Shown: positions 34,504 to 46,537 of the stretch, in pieces
Layout of the letters: every line of letters starts with the position of its first letter
How positions within the stretch are numbered: position 1 is the stretch's first letter
Origin: Chamaecrista fasciculata
Lineage: Eukaryota > Streptophyta > Magnoliopsida > Fabales > Fabaceae
NCBI GenBank assembly: GCA_003254925.1
Contig: QANZ01009509.1
Span: 77,247 to 141,246 of the forward strand
Direction: 5' to 3'
Length of the DNA: 64,000 bases
Program-made: the position numbers and the translations under genes
The notes under the pieces: generated by a model
The model's database searches: none
What the model was told of the DNA's origin: nothing
Seen by the model: the letters and a program-made list of their open reading frames with translations, nothing else

Positions 34504-35987
34504 TTAGTGAAACTTAAGGCTGGTCAAGATATTGTTGTGGACAGGATCAGCCAAATGATCTAGAAGGTTCTGGTAAGGTCCTTCTCCAGTGACCAAAGCC
34601 TGTACAAAGTACCCCAATATTGCCAACATAGCCAGCCTTCCATTCTTCACTTCCTTCAGCTTCAATTCTTTCAAAGACTTCTCATCTTTCCCAAACCCAA
34701 GCGGGTTGAAAAATGGGCCACCCGGGTAAGCCGGGTCACCCGATCCACTAAAGCCCTTTTCAAGGCCCAAGAAGTACTGTTTCCCCATGGACCCAGGATT
34801 ATACCAATCTTGGAACCTCCTGTGTTCAGCAAAGCCCATTAAGGCCATTTCTAGGACAAAAAGAGTGTATGGGTCGGCCCAATAGTCGTAGGTGCCGGCG
34901 GGAGGGATGACGCCGGTTTTGAACCACGGAAGGGCGGTTTCCGGTGGGATGAGCCCGGCTTTGCCGAGGATTTCTGGGGCGATAGCGCCGGCGGCACCGA
35001 GCATGGCGTAACGGCCGTTGATGATTTCGCCGTAGGCTAGCCATCTGGGCTCAATGAAGCCTCCGGTGCCTTCTGGGTCCGATAGGCCCAGTGGGTCAAA
35101 TCCAAAGTCTCCGGGAAGGCTGCAAAATTAGAGAGTGGAAATTAATTAAACATCCATAGATATATTAGGTGAAAGGGTAAACTTGGTTCCATGTCTTTTC
35201 TTAAATTTTTAATTTGGTCTTGTATCTTTTGCTAAGTTTCTAATTAAGTCTCGTATCTTTTTTTTTTTACTTTTGGTCTCATATTTTTTGTCAGGTTACA
35301 AAATCTTTTAGGCGGATTGCAAAATCTCTTGGTCAGGTTATAGAATTAGTCTCATATTTTTACAAAAGAATCAACTGTTAATTGATCTTTTTATAAAAAT
35401 ATAGGACTACTAATGCGTTTGACCCAAGAATAGAGGATCAATTATACAATTGACCTAAAGATATGAGACCAAAATTTGAAAAAAAAAAATAGGACCAAAT
35501 TGGAATTGACCTGAAAATATAGAACCAAAAGTATAATAAAAAACAGATATAGGACCAAATTAAGAATTGAAGAAAACATATAAAACCCAATTAGGAGTTT
35601 GAGCTAGATATTAGTAGTTTGTTTCGGTTACAGTCTCAACAGAAAGAAAGGGAGGGGCCTGTACCTGCCGTCGAGGTAAGTGAGGCTCTGTTTGGAAGCA
35701 AACCAGAGTTGTCTGTTGGCTCCTTGCTGAACAAAACAAAATTAATGGAAAAGGGGAATATGATGAGTTAATAATAAATATTGTAGATAGAGATTATTTA
35801 GAGAGTGAGTGAGTGAAAGAGAAATATAATAGACCTTGACAGGTGGTGTAGAAGCAGCCTTAACCACAAAGTTAGAAGGTTTTCTGGAAGAAATCTGAAA
35901 TGATGATGTTCTTCCTCCGATGATCTGTCTAGCAGATTGAACGGAAGAGGTGAGAGATGAAGAAGAAACCAAAGCCTGTGTGGCCAT
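34504..35987 (-). CDS. LHCA3: Photosystem I chlorophyll a/b-binding protein 3 (LHCA3)
   Basis: LHCA3 is a nuclear-encoded thylakoid antenna protein that funnels light energy to photosystem I. Exons on the minus strand are 35987-35835, 35726-35665 and 35119-34504, with GT..AG introns of 108 and 545 bp, giving 276 residues. The N-terminus ([15 protein letters not shown]) is a Ser-rich chloroplast transit peptide. The mature part has [12 protein letters not shown], the first membrane helix with [14 protein letters not shown] and the third helix with [19 protein letters not shown]. The Asn in EIINGR (near residue 106) stands where most light-harvesting proteins have His as the chlorophyll 603 ligand; this is known for the red-shifted LHCA3 and LHCA4. 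Intron 2 carries a MITE-like insertion. A G-box/I-box pair lies about 250 bp upstream of the ATG. Confidence 0.96.
35170..35605. mobile_element. MITE-like inverted repeat filling LHCA3 intron 2
   Basis: The left half repeats 'ttggtctcgtatctttt' phrases and the right half carries their inverse ('gatatgagaccaaaat', 'ataggaccaaatt'). The outer ends are eroded and I could not fix a duplication. It resembles the element at 61460-61833. Confidence 0.5.
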
Positions 35988-36233
35988 AGTGAACAGAGAG
36001 AGAGAGAGAGAGAAGTGTGTTGTGTTTAGAATGAAGGAATCAAGTTACAAAATGAAGGTTTATGATGATGATATGAGAGATGTATTGGTGGAAAGATATG
36101 AAGTAAAAGGTAAGCCACTAGTTGCGATTTTGCGAATGTATGTATTTGAGTGTTTCATGGTTGAAAAATGAAGCCGAGGTGGCCCATTCTTGTGAGCTTC
36201 AGATGAGGGGTGTATCTCCTTCTCCAACGACAA

Positions 36234-36245
36234 TTATCCACGTGG
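36234..36245 (-). promoter_or_regulatory. G-box plus I-box light-responsive pair upstream of LHCA3
   Basis: CCACGTGG (36238-36245, containing the G-box CACGTG) is immediately followed on the minus strand by GATAA (I-box core). A second GATAA lies on the plus strand near 36258. Adjacent G-box and I-box elements are a classic light-regulatory arrangement in photosynthesis genes. Confidence 0.65.
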
Positions 36246-36249
36246 CATC

Positions 36250-36867
36250 TTCAACCGGATAACGGATATCATATTCTTTCACTCTCTTCATCTCTTTTCT
36301 TTCTTACATTCCTAATTAATTTCATTTTGCTCCTCAATTTATGGGACAAGTTTCATTTTTGTCCTAATTTTTTTTATTCCGTTTTAGACTTACTCACCAA
36401 AATGTAATTTTGTATGATTTATAATGTTATTTATTTTTAATTAACCTAAAATATTGAGACAGATCGATCTCAAATGTATTATAATAAATTAATAAGTTAA
36501 TTGATAAAGAGAGAAAAAATTTTCATTCTCTGTGACAAATTAGAAATATTTCAATTTGTAACTAACAATGAAATTTTTTCTTTTTCTTTTTATCAACTCA
36601 CTTATTAAGACACATATGAGAGAATAATAATCCATCTTAACTATCTAGGTTTTAAAATAACGAGAGAAACCCAACAAAATCAATTTTTGAGGACTAAAAC
36701 AAAATAAATATAAAAGTTTAAGAACTAAAATAAAACAAAAAATTATTTAAGGACCAAAATGAAGTTTCAACCTTTCTTATTATTATTCACTTGCATCCAA
36801 ACACAACCTCGATAGTCCATATCCCCGTGTTACATTCATACTTGTATTTAACATTTATTATTTAATA
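36250..36867. other. LHCA3 upstream region with MITE-like inverted phrases
   Basis: Inverted 'cattttggtcc'-type phrases at 36325-36390 and 36690-36770 suggest an old MITE. The part from about 36720 to 36867 is also found at 44830-44980 and in part at 53500-53590 and 60100-60220. It therefore marks the outer edge of the GNAT repeat unit. No gene is seen. Confidence 0.45.
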
Positions 36868-37289
36868 GTTTATAATTGAGTAAACTATTAAATGGGTCCC
36901 AGGATTATTGGCTCGCTGACAGATTGGTCCCTAGATTAACGAAATTGACAAATAAGTCCCCGAATTTTACAAAATTTACTCCAATTGGTCCTTCTGTGAA
37001 ATCTCCATTTAAAAACCTGCTGACGTGACACTTAATCAGTAGTTGAAAAACTAAAAAAAAAATGCCAACTGTGCATTTAGAGTCACATAAGCATTAATAA
37101 TTAAAAAAAATAATTCATTCAAAATTCAAATAAGTCTTCGAGTTATATTTTTATCTCATTAATCTCAATTTTCTCTCTTTTTCATCATCTTCATTCATTT
37201 TAGTCAAAAATCCAAAAAAAAAAAATGTAAACTGTCCCAAAACTCTTCAAAACATTCTAGTTTAGTCCTTAAAAGTATTAAAAACCCTA

Positions 37290-37990
37290 AAACATAAACC
37301 AAAACCCCCAAACCCTAAACCCTAAACCCCAAACCCTAAAATCCTAAACCCTAAATCATAAAATCCTAAACCCTAAACCCTAAAATCATAAACCCTAAAA
37401 TCCTAAAATTGTAAGGTGTCCCAAAATTCTTCCAAACATTTCAATTTACTCCTTAAACTCTAAATCCCCAAACCCTAAAACCCTAAAACCCCAAACCCTA
37501 AAACCCCAAACCCCAAACCCTAAACTCTAAAACCCCAAACCCTAAAATCCCAAATCCCAAACCCTAAACCCTAAAACCCCAAACCATAAACTCTAAAACC
37601 CCAAACCCCAAATTCTAAAATCCCATACCCCAAACTCTAAAACCCTAAACTCAACCAAAAACTCCAAACTCCAAATCCCAAACCCTAAACCCTAAAATCC
37701 TAAACCCCAAACCCTAAACCATAAAATCATAAACCCTAAAATCATAAATCCTAAAATTGTAAAGTGTCCCAAAATTCTTTCAAACATTTCAATTTAGTCC
37801 TTAAACTCTAGAACCCCAAACCCCAAACCCTAAACTCTAAAACCCCAAACCCCAAACCCTAAAACTTAAAACCCCAAACCCCAAACCATAAACTCTAAAA
37901 TCGCAAACCCCAAATCCTAAAATCCCATACCCCAAACTCAAACCCTAAACTCTAAACCCCAAACTCTAAAACCTCAGACCCCAAACCATA
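37290..37990. repeat. Degenerate telomere-like AACCCTAAA array (C-rich strand)
   Basis: Dozens of CCCTAAA, CCCCAAA and TCCTAAA words in irregular register, broken by two copies of the 60 bp module at about 37405-37460 and 37755-37810. This is not a true telomere: the repeats are degenerate and the inverse array follows. Confidence 0.9.
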
Positions 37991-38129
37991 ATCAGAATTG
38001 TGACAGTACATTAAAGTTCAACAATTGTGACGTGCAACAATATTATACAAATCAGTCCCTGAATTTATCAAAATAATTCAATATGTTAGACAAATTGGTC
38101 CTCTAATTAAATGAATAGATAATAAATCA

Positions 38130-38710
38130 AAGAGTTTAGGGTATGAGATTTTAGGGTTTGGGGTTTGGGGTTTTAGAGTTTAGGGTTTGGTATTTAGGTT
38201 TTAGGATTTGGGGTTCAAGGTTCGGGGTTTGGGATTTTAGGGTTTGGGGTTTGGGGTTTGAGTTTGGGGTTTGGGGTTTAGGGTTTTAGAGTTTAAGGTA
38301 TGGGATTTTAGGGTTTGAGGTTTTAGAGTTTTAGAGTTTAGGGTATGGGATTTTAGGGTTTGGGGTTTGGGGTTTTAGAGTTTAGGGTTTAATGTTTTAG
38401 GATTTGGGGTTTGAGGTTTGGGGTTTGGGGTTTTAGGGTTTGGGGTTTGGGGTTTGAGTTTAGGGTTTAAGGTTTTAGGATTTGTGTTTTGAGGTTTGGG
38501 GTTTGCGATTTTAGGGTTTGGGGTTTAGGGTTTTAGAGTTTATGATTTGGGGTTTTAGGTTTTAGGGTTTGGGGTTTGGGATTTTGCGGTTCGGGGTTTT
38601 AGAGTTTAGGGTTTGGGGTTTTAGAGTTTAGAGTTTGGGGTATGGGATTTTAGGGTTTGGGGTTTGGGATTTTAGGTATTGGGGTTTAGGATTTAGGGTT
38701 TGGGGTTTAT
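38130..38710. repeat. Degenerate telomere-like TTTAGGG array (G-rich strand)
   Basis: Inverse counterpart of the array at 37290-37990, with TTTAGGG and TTTGGGG words. Together the two arrays form the arms of a very large potential hairpin with a loop of about 140 bases around 38000-38130. Confidence 0.9.
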
Positions 38711-39145
38711 GGTTTATGTTTTAGGGTTTTTAATACTTTTAAGGACTAAATTGGAATGTTTGGAAGAGTTTTGGGACACTTTACAATTTTATTTTGAGGA
38801 TTTGGGACTAAAATGAATGAAGATGATGAAAAAGAGGGAAAATTGAGATTAATAAGATAAAAATAAAACTCAAGGACTTATTTGAATTTTGAATGAAATA
38901 TTTTTTTAATTATTAATGCTTATGTGGCACTAAATGCACAGTTGGTTTTTTTTTTTTTTTTTCCAGTTTTCCAACTGCTGCGTGCCACGTCAGCAGGTTT
39001 GTAAACAGAGATTTCACGGAAGGACCAATTTGAGTAATGTTTGTAAAATTTGGGGACTTATTTGTCAATTTCTTTAATCTGGGGACCAATCTATCAGCGA
39101 GCCAATTATCCAGGGACCAATTTAGTAGTTTACTCGTTTATAATT

Positions 39146-40329
39146 TACCTATTCAATAAATTATCCAGAAAAATCTATCTATCAATAACCTTACTGTTAA
39201 CATGTGCAAGGATAAAACACATTAATGTCATTTGATCCATATAGCTAACCCCCAAGCGGAAAAAGATTTTGATTGTTGTTGTAGTAGTCTATAATTTAAC
39301 TTTCAATATTATTGAAGAATTAAATTAAATTTCTGTTTTCAGGCCAGAACAAAAAATTAAATTTCTGTTTAACATTCTTTTAAACATTTAGTTGAATCCT
39401 CAGATGTTTAAAAGAATCCTCAGATGCAATTCAGTTTTGTTACCTGCCGCTTGTATAATGAGCTAATGCATATAAAGCAGGCACTACTATACTATGAGGC
39501 TCAATTTTCTTGATAAACTTCTATTTTTTAAAGCTTACTTGGTAAACATAATTTATGTCTTGTACAAATTAACAAATGCATTCCTTATAAAAGACTACAT
39601 TTTCTTCTTTTCTTTCCATAACAATTGTGCATAATACTCTAATAATTACTTTCCATTTCATATTTCACAAGTTGCTAAATTATATACATCATGATAGATT
39701 AATAGAAAAAGGTCAGGTCATTCATACATAATCAACCAAATACACTTAATTTCCAGATTTTTTTTTAGTTAAGAACTTAATTTCCATATTTGTGAAATTT
39801 ATTTAACCCAAATTTTTCTTTATTCAATGTTGAACCAAAGTACTAGTTAGTCATTATTACAATATAAGGTAGACTCGCACTAGACACAGAACTCAACCTC
39901 ACTGACCCATGTATGGCTATGAAACCTTCAAAAATAAAAGTCACCAACTGCATAGTATTAACTATAAAGCGATCCAAATCTGTGAATTTTGTCAATACAG
40001 AAACTAATACATTGTTTCTACAAACATGAAAAGGGCTGTTATTATTGCAATTGATAACCAAAACGTGTTTGCCTAATGTCAAGAAGGAAAATGTAATACC
40101 ACATGTACAAAAATTTTCAGAATTTTGATGAATGAGAGTGGCGACCTAATAGCACTTACCAAAAAAAACACAGAAAGGTAATGAAAGAAGAGGAAGGGAC
40201 TCTAAAAATGATGAAGGAAGGAGAATAATGGGAAGACTAGTTGAAAATCATGGTTAAGGTTTTCAATTTAACCTGTGAATCTGTGATAATCAACATATCC
40301 TAAGACTTTGCCTTCATGTTGTTTGTCTG
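39146..40329. other. 3' flank of GNAT unit I
   Basis: AT-rich sequence. From about 39820 it is shared with the 3' flanks of the other GNAT units (for example 46130-46530 and 51160-51720), including a stretch at 40090-40250 with the probable 3'UTR of unit I. No other gene is seen. Confidence 0.6.
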
Positions 40330-42753
40330 CTACGAAGTGTTACTTATAATCGTGGCCCTGAATACGTAATAAGAGGCTGGCGTCTTTGGGTTTTCATAAT
40401 AGCCGAAGACCGTTCTTTCTTTTTCAAACCCAAATTTCTTATAAAAGTTTATGGCATTTTCATTGCTTGGGCTTACGTGCACGTAAACATCAATCACTCT
40501 TTCCTTGGCGCAACAATCAAGAACATGATTCATCAACCTCGTTCCTGCATAAACCCCAAGATTTACACCAATCATATTAGAGCCTAGGAAGCATGGACAC
40601 TTCATTTTGAAGGCGTGTCGCCGTGTCAGACACGTGTCAGTGTCCGACACTCGTATGACACTGACACGACACATATCCATAAATTTTAGAATATAAATCA
40701 ATTTTTGATAACTTTAACATGATAGGCAAGAGAAAATAATAATAGATAAGAAATATATTATGAATAAAAATTGTAAATTTTAATTTTTTCATTAAAAATT
40801 ATGAATATTTAATTATTTATATATATAAATATATGCCGTGTCGTGTCGTGTAATTTTGAGAGTTTGACGTGTCGCTGTGTCCGTGTCCGTGTCGTGTCCC
40901 GTGTTCGTGTCAGTGTCCATGCTTCATAGATTAGAGCCAATGATATATTAAAACAAAAAAGTTTACGAAAAGATGGCCAAATGTATATTTTAATGATTTT
41001 GTATAAAGCTATATATATGCGTACCAAATATAGCAACTTATCACTTTAAGGCAGCAGGTAATTTGTTGGAGGAAAAAAAAAATGCAAATAATCTATGATT
41101 TATATACCAAATTTGTTTGAAAATAAAACATTTCAAATAATGACAAAGTCAGGCCAAAAAATAAAAAAAAAATAATGACAAAGTCTGTATATAATTCCAC
41201 ATTTCTAATTTTGAGTTTGTTTGCTTACCAATGCCACATCGCCGATTAGGTTCAAGAACACCTAAATTCTTTAGGTAGACCCGACGCACAGTATTATCAG
41301 GCTTCCTTTCAAGCTGGCATTCGACTGCTCCAACACAATATTCATCGTAGAGAGCTGAAATTAAATGAACTTTTTATTGTGAAAAATGTCTTACAATGAA
41401 TTGAATTAGCTCTCTAAAAGAAAATTACTGAAACAGAGAGTAGGAAGAAAGAAGCAGAGGATTAATGAACCTAGTTGGGTGAATTCTCCAGAAGCAAGGG
41501 AATCGGCAAAGTGATCATCATCGTAAAGAGAAGGGAAGAGAACTTTAGAGATTTTCTTGAGCTGGTCTAGATTCTCGTCTGTTACGCTAACGAGCGAGAT
41601 TAAATCTTCTTTTTTCTTAAGCTCTGCGGAATCTTCTTCCTCACGCTTCTTGCTACAAAGAGAGACAAAAGACCAATATGTGAACACTCACAAAACTTTA
41701 TTACTAACAAGAGTGGCATGCAAAATAATTAGTTAATTACTATTTGGTTTTTAATTAACTTCCTATAATTTTTTTTAAAAAAATTTGCCTATATTTTTAT
41801 TTTATTTAATAGAAAGCAACTTGTCATTCGTATATAATCAATCAAATACACTTGATTTTAATCTCTGAATATATATATATATATATCATATAAAAAAAAT
41901 CTCAGAATTTTGATGAATGGGAATGTAAAGGTTTTATTTTGAAACCTGTGAGACGAATCTCCCATATCTAAACATGACCCAAGAGTTTCTTCAGTCGTGT
42001 TGACTTCTGAGAAGGGTCGTTTCTTGATGAACTTAAAACTGTCTAGCAAGGAGGGTGTGTTTTTATAATAGTTCTGGACCGTCTCTGACATTTCAAACCC
42101 CAATTTCTGATAAAAGTTTATAAGAGTTTCTTCATTGTATGTATGTACGTGCAAGTAAATCTCAGACACGTTTTCCTCGGAGCAACGATCAAGAACAAGA
42201 TTGATTACCCTCGTTCCTGCATAAACATTTTCGTCGTTAATTCTTGCATTTTTATAATTTCTGTGATTACAGGTAAAGCCCAATAAGCAAATACCCTTAT
42301 GGAATTACAGTTAATTTGTTGGGAAAAGTGGAAATACCCTTCCTTTATTATTCACTTCTGAGATTTCATCAACTTCGCTGATAAAAATTTCAAATCAGAC
42401 TCTATCATCATTTGTGATGTAGATTGTAGAACAATCCTATATTTGTTTGAAAATAAAACATTTCTTATGACAAAGTCTGTATAATTCTACATTTCTACAT
42501 CAATGGTTTTTCGTTTTCAAAGATGAGAGAAAGGAGTATCTGCAAATAATTCAGTTGGAGAGAATTCTAACAATACAATATAGTGAATATACAAATGCAA
42601 ATAAGGGAAGAATTTAAGTTTCTTGCTTACCAATGCCATTTCGCCGATAAGATTCGAGAACACCAAAAGTCAATACGTGGACCCGAGAGACAACATCGTC
42701 CTCGTTTTCAAGATCGCATAAAATTGCTACAACACAGATATCACCGTACAAAG
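40330..42753 (-). CDS. NAA50-like GNAT acetyltransferase, unit I: two domains, first domain 5'-truncated
   Basis: NAA50 enzymes are GNAT-fold N-terminal or lysine acetyltransferases using acetyl-CoA. Modules on the minus strand: M 42753-42631, C1 42216-41946, N 41652-41471, M 41354-41229 and C2 40544-40330. All junctions are GT..AG and phases agree throughout, so the model reads one frame to TAG. Domain 1 has ALYGDICVVAILCDLE, the acetyl-CoA loop RRNGIGT and EIYLHVHTYNEETLINFYQ, then a linker KKRPFSEVNTTEETLG..DSSH. Domain 2 has SLVSVTDENLDQLKK, FADSLASGEFTQL, RRCGIGT and NAINFYKKFGF. Module N has no in-frame ATG, which supports splicing from C1. No N module or start lies upstream of 42753, so this copy seems truncated. 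The C2 acceptor-side intron holds a MITE. Confidence 0.6.
40585..40929. mobile_element. GAAGCATG/GACAC-family MITE with empty-site proof
   Basis: It sits in the intron before the last exon of GNAT unit I. Ends are TAGGAAGCATGGACAC and GTGTCCATGCTTCATAG, with a perfect 9-bp duplication attagagcc (40576-40584 and 40930-40938). The matching introns of unit II (near 46848) and unit IV (near 60800) carry attagagcc once and lack the insert. Inside are many GTGTC/GACAC words. Confidence 0.92.
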
Positions 42754-43590
42754 CTGAAAGGAAGAAGCATATAGTCAATGAGCTTATAGCTCATATTGCG
42801 CACATGATTCAATCTTTGATGCGAAATAAAAGGCAAAGGAAATGCACAATCCTTTGCGAGTTAACCCCAAAAGAGAAAAAAAAGCATAATGATAAGGATG
42901 ATATTTATATTTCAAAGAGAACCTATTTTTTAGTCTTTAAATTTGTTTTGAAATTAAAACTTAGTCATTGAATATTGGAAATTGGAAATATACTTTTTAG
43001 TCTATGATTTTTTATGATGATGTTTTAGAGACTAAATGGTCAACGTTGATTGCAAAATCACAGACCAAAAAGTGTATTTTTAAAGTTCAGCGACTGAATT
43101 GCAGTTTTGAGACAAATTCGTAGAGTAAAACAAGTTTACTCTATTTCAAACATGTATATTCTTAAAGTTCAATTCAAATAAAGAAATGGTGACAGCTTCA
43201 ATTTTGAGGCTCAGTGTTTATTTACTTTGTAAACATTAAATTATAACACACAATTGAAAAACTTACGATGATATAATACCAAACAAGATCAAGAAAGCGA
43301 GCAAGAATCTATCTCCTATTCTGCTTGCATATCAGATTTTTCTCCTTTATATTATCACCCATCTCATCCCATCTTAGTCAGTAAAATTTAACACTATTAT
43401 AACCGAAAGAAGATAATAGGGTGAAAAGTTCAACTATATATAATGAGGAATTAATTTTTTTAATAAACTATAAAGATTAAATGATTAACTTCCCTTAAAA
43501 TAAATTTTGAATTTTTAAGGTACAATAAAAAAAATATTGTATAGTTTTTAATTTTTGTATGTTTCTCTCTCTAATTTATATCTAACTAGT
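42754..43590. other. Upstream flank of GNAT unit I
   Basis: Shared with 50320-50995 and 63290-64000. It includes old MITE-like 'ttttttagtctttaaattt' and 'agagaccaaaaagtg' phrases at about 42930-43140. I looked for the missing N module of the first GNAT domain and did not find it here. Position 43586-43590 is the left duplication of the solo LTR. Confidence 0.55.
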
Positions 43591-44680
43591 TGTTGGAAAA
43601 TTGCCTAAAGAATCCCTTCATATTTTTAGTATGTTTTGTTTTGATAAATTACAAAAATTTTGTATTATGTGTTTTATTATTTAAGGTAATTTGTAATTTC
43701 GAATTATGCCTTAAATATATGTTATTCATTAGTTGCAGGTTGATTTGAAATGATTATATGTTGATTTGCAAGTTTTAAATTCAGATTCCTTATATAAAAG
43801 GAAACATTTTTATATTTAATGTGCTAATCTTAAATGATGATCTTATTGATTAATTCATATGCTGCACATTAGGAATGTTTATTTCTGAATTGATATCATT
43901 GCAATAACTCAAATGGAATAAGTTTCCTAATTCATTAATTCTATTTTGTGCAAGGAACTAAATAAGGAAGCTTTTTGAAATTTGTCTGCTGATAGCTGAG
44001 GAACTAGAATATGAGTCAGCTCTCAATCAATTCGTCTACTCAGCAATTCTTCTATAAAAAGAAATCAGAGCTTTATTTGAAAATACATTCAATATCTTCT
44101 GATTTTGATTCCTTTAGTGGTGGTAGGTTGTCTTCGTCGATTGTTGTGAAACCTTAGTGGTGATCTGTAAGTGGTTGCACTCTAAAAGGAGTGTTATAGG
44201 AACCTAGATACTACCTAGTGAGAATTCGTGGGGAACTGTAAAAGAAAATTGTAAAACCTTTGGGGTGATCCTAGTTTTAGGTTGTTTCCATTGTATTGGT
44301 TAGTTTTACCTACGTAATATTAAATTCACTTGCTTTGTGTTTGGGGAGGAAAAAAGCCTTTTATAAGGACTAGTATCTTTGCTTGAACCACTATAAATCT
44401 GTGGTGTACTTTCTCTACCCTTAACTCTTTATTTTTCGCATTTACAAGTTAAGGAAACTATTTTTATAAAAACTTCGTCAAGAAACCTAACGAGAAGGAA
44501 ACAAATTTTTATAAGGAACCTAACGAGAAGGAAACAAATTTTTATAAGGAACTTAACAAAAAGGAAACAAATTTTTATAGGGAATCAGTTGCAAGTAATT
44601 TTAGTTTACTTCGAAAAAGTTTTTCAAAATCTTATTCGACCCCCATTCTAGGATTACTTACAAGTGCATTATGACTAACA
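43591..44680. mobile_element. Solo LTR, probably Copia type (1090 bp)
   Basis: It begins TGTTGGAAAATTGCC and ends ATGACTAACA, i.e. TG..CA, with a perfect 5-bp duplication ctagt (43586-43590 and 44681-44685). Near the end it has the 'ttcgacccccattct' type of phrase common in plant Copia LTRs. No internal retrotransposon sequence or second LTR is present. Confidence 0.8.
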
Positions 44681-46537
44681 CTAGTCAATCACTTGACCTT
44701 TCAACCGTTGTCAATCACTCTTTTCTAAGAGATTTATTTCAATCTACTATTAAATTGATAGATGAGTTTACGACATGTAAAGAAAACTACTTTTCTATAT
44801 AACAATAAATATGAAAATTTGAGAATTAAAATATAACAATAAATTATTTAAGGACCAAAATGAAGTTTTAACCTTTCCTTTTATTATTCATTCACATCCA
44901 AACACAACCTCCATAGTCCATATCCACGTGTTACCTTCATACTTGTATTTAACATTTATTATTTAATAGTTTATAATTTAACCTTAAGTATTTTTGAAGA
45001 ATTAAATTAAATTTCTGTTTAACATTCTTTTAAACATTTTAAAAGCATATATTTTAAAGCGGCACTACTATACTATGAGGCTCAATTTTCCTGAAAAACT
45101 TTTATTTTTTTCGAGGGTAAAATGTATTTTGGTATTTTGTGGTTATAACCGAATCTACTTTGGTATCCAGAAAAACAAAATTTGACACTTTGGTACCCTG
45201 TAGTTATATTCCGTCAAAATTTAATAAAAAATGCTGACGTAGCTTAATCTTAGCCGTCGACTACATCTTATCCTTTAGTTTCTATTGCAGCTTAAACTAT
45301 ATTTTACTCCTCAACAAGATTTCTTTGTGGGTTTAGGTTCTCTCCTTTTGATAAAACGAATCAAAACACAATAAACTAAAAGAATTGATGGAGTTTTCTA
45401 CAATTTCATTCTAAGACTAGAGAGTTATTAAAAATGAAATTGTAGAAAGATCTTTAGAGTTTTGATGAATCAAAATCTTCCTTTTCTCATAAAATTTCTC
45501 TCAACCAAGTCCTTAATTAATCACAGATTGAACTCAAATGTTTGTCATCTTTATCAGATTAGTCATTGGGACACAAAAAACAGCTATGTATCTCTATTGT
45601 TTAATTTATCTTCCATTTAAGGTCAATAAACTTTTATATTTTTTAAAATAGTCTTTGAGGCACATTATAATAAGATTGATTTTCTACAATATATGATCAT
45701 AATTAATTTAATTATTTTATTATTAATATACCAATTGAAATTAAATCACAAACATACTTGACTATTGATGTTTAAAATATTATAGTTAAATCATCATATT
45801 TTGCTATCATAACGTACTGAATAACTTGCATGAAAAAATTATAGTTTTATTATAATTTCATAAAAAATAAATATTTTAGTAATTTATTAAACTATTTAGT
45901 GAAATTAAATATTAATTATTTAATTTGTAAATTAATTAATAAAAATATTCTTCAAATTATTCAAGTTTACTTTCAAAATTTCATTTAAGCTGTTGTATTT
46001 GAATATGAGTAGGACTAAGTTGCATTTATTTTCCAAAATTAGGACTGATATGTAATTATCTCCTTTTCCATTTTCCAAAATTACATTTTAACCCCAAAAA
46101 AAATTTGTAATTTTTATTTTAACCCAAATGTTTCTTTATTCAATGTTGAATAAAAGTACTATAAAGCGATCCAAAAAAAAAACAAAAAACTATAAAGCGA
46201 TCCAAATCTGTGAATTCTGTCAATGCAGAAACTAATACATTGTTTCTACAAACATGAAAAGGGCTGCTATTATTGCAATTGATAACCAAAACGTGTTTGT
46301 CTAATGTCAAGAAGGAAAATGTAATACCACATGTACAAAAATTTTCAGAATTTTGATGAACGAGAGTGTGGCGCGACCTAATAGCACTTAACCAAAAAAA
46401 AACACAGAAGGGTAATGAAAGAAGAGGAAGGGACTGTAAAAATGATGAAGGAAGGAGAATAATGGGAAGACTAGTTGAAAATCATTGTTAAGGTTTCAAT
46501 TTAACCTGTGAATATGTGATAATCAATATATCCGATC
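44681..46537. other. Spacer and 3' flank of GNAT unit II
   Basis: 44830-45110 matches the outer flank of unit I, including the empty site of the 36878-39135 element. At 45113-46100 lies a TIR-bounded insert: GGGTAAAATGTATTTTGG against the inverse of the right end, GGGGTTAAAATGTAATTTTG. I found no target-site duplication for it. From about 46110 the sequence matches the 3' flanks of the other units. No gene is seen. Confidence 0.5.

Larger units (their letters stand above)
36878..39135. mobile_element. Fold-back Mutator-like element filled with telomere-like repeats
   Basis: Ends GAGTAAACTA and its inverse TAGTTTACTC are flanked by a 10-bp duplication gtttataatt (36868-36877 and 39136-39145). 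The same sequence without the insert is seen at the paralogous site near 44966-44980, which proves insertion. The arms (about 36878-37290 and 38710-39135) are long inverted repeats with 'aattggtcc' phrases. The interior is AACCCTAAA-like repeats at 37290-37990 and the inverse TTTAGGG-like repeats at 38130-38710, so the whole can fold back on itself. A roughly 60 bp module beginning 'attgtaaagtgtccc' occurs several times. No transposase is present. Confidence 0.85.

Noticed and set aside
34826..35044. 72-codon frame overlapping LHCA3
   Set aside because: It is another reading frame of LHCA3 exon 3.
37290..38710. A real or interstitial telomere from chromosome fusion
   Set aside because: The repeats are degenerate, head-to-head in the order C-rich then G-rich, and enclosed by inverted arms with a 10-bp target-site duplication and an empty paralogous site. 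They are therefore the interior of a transposon.
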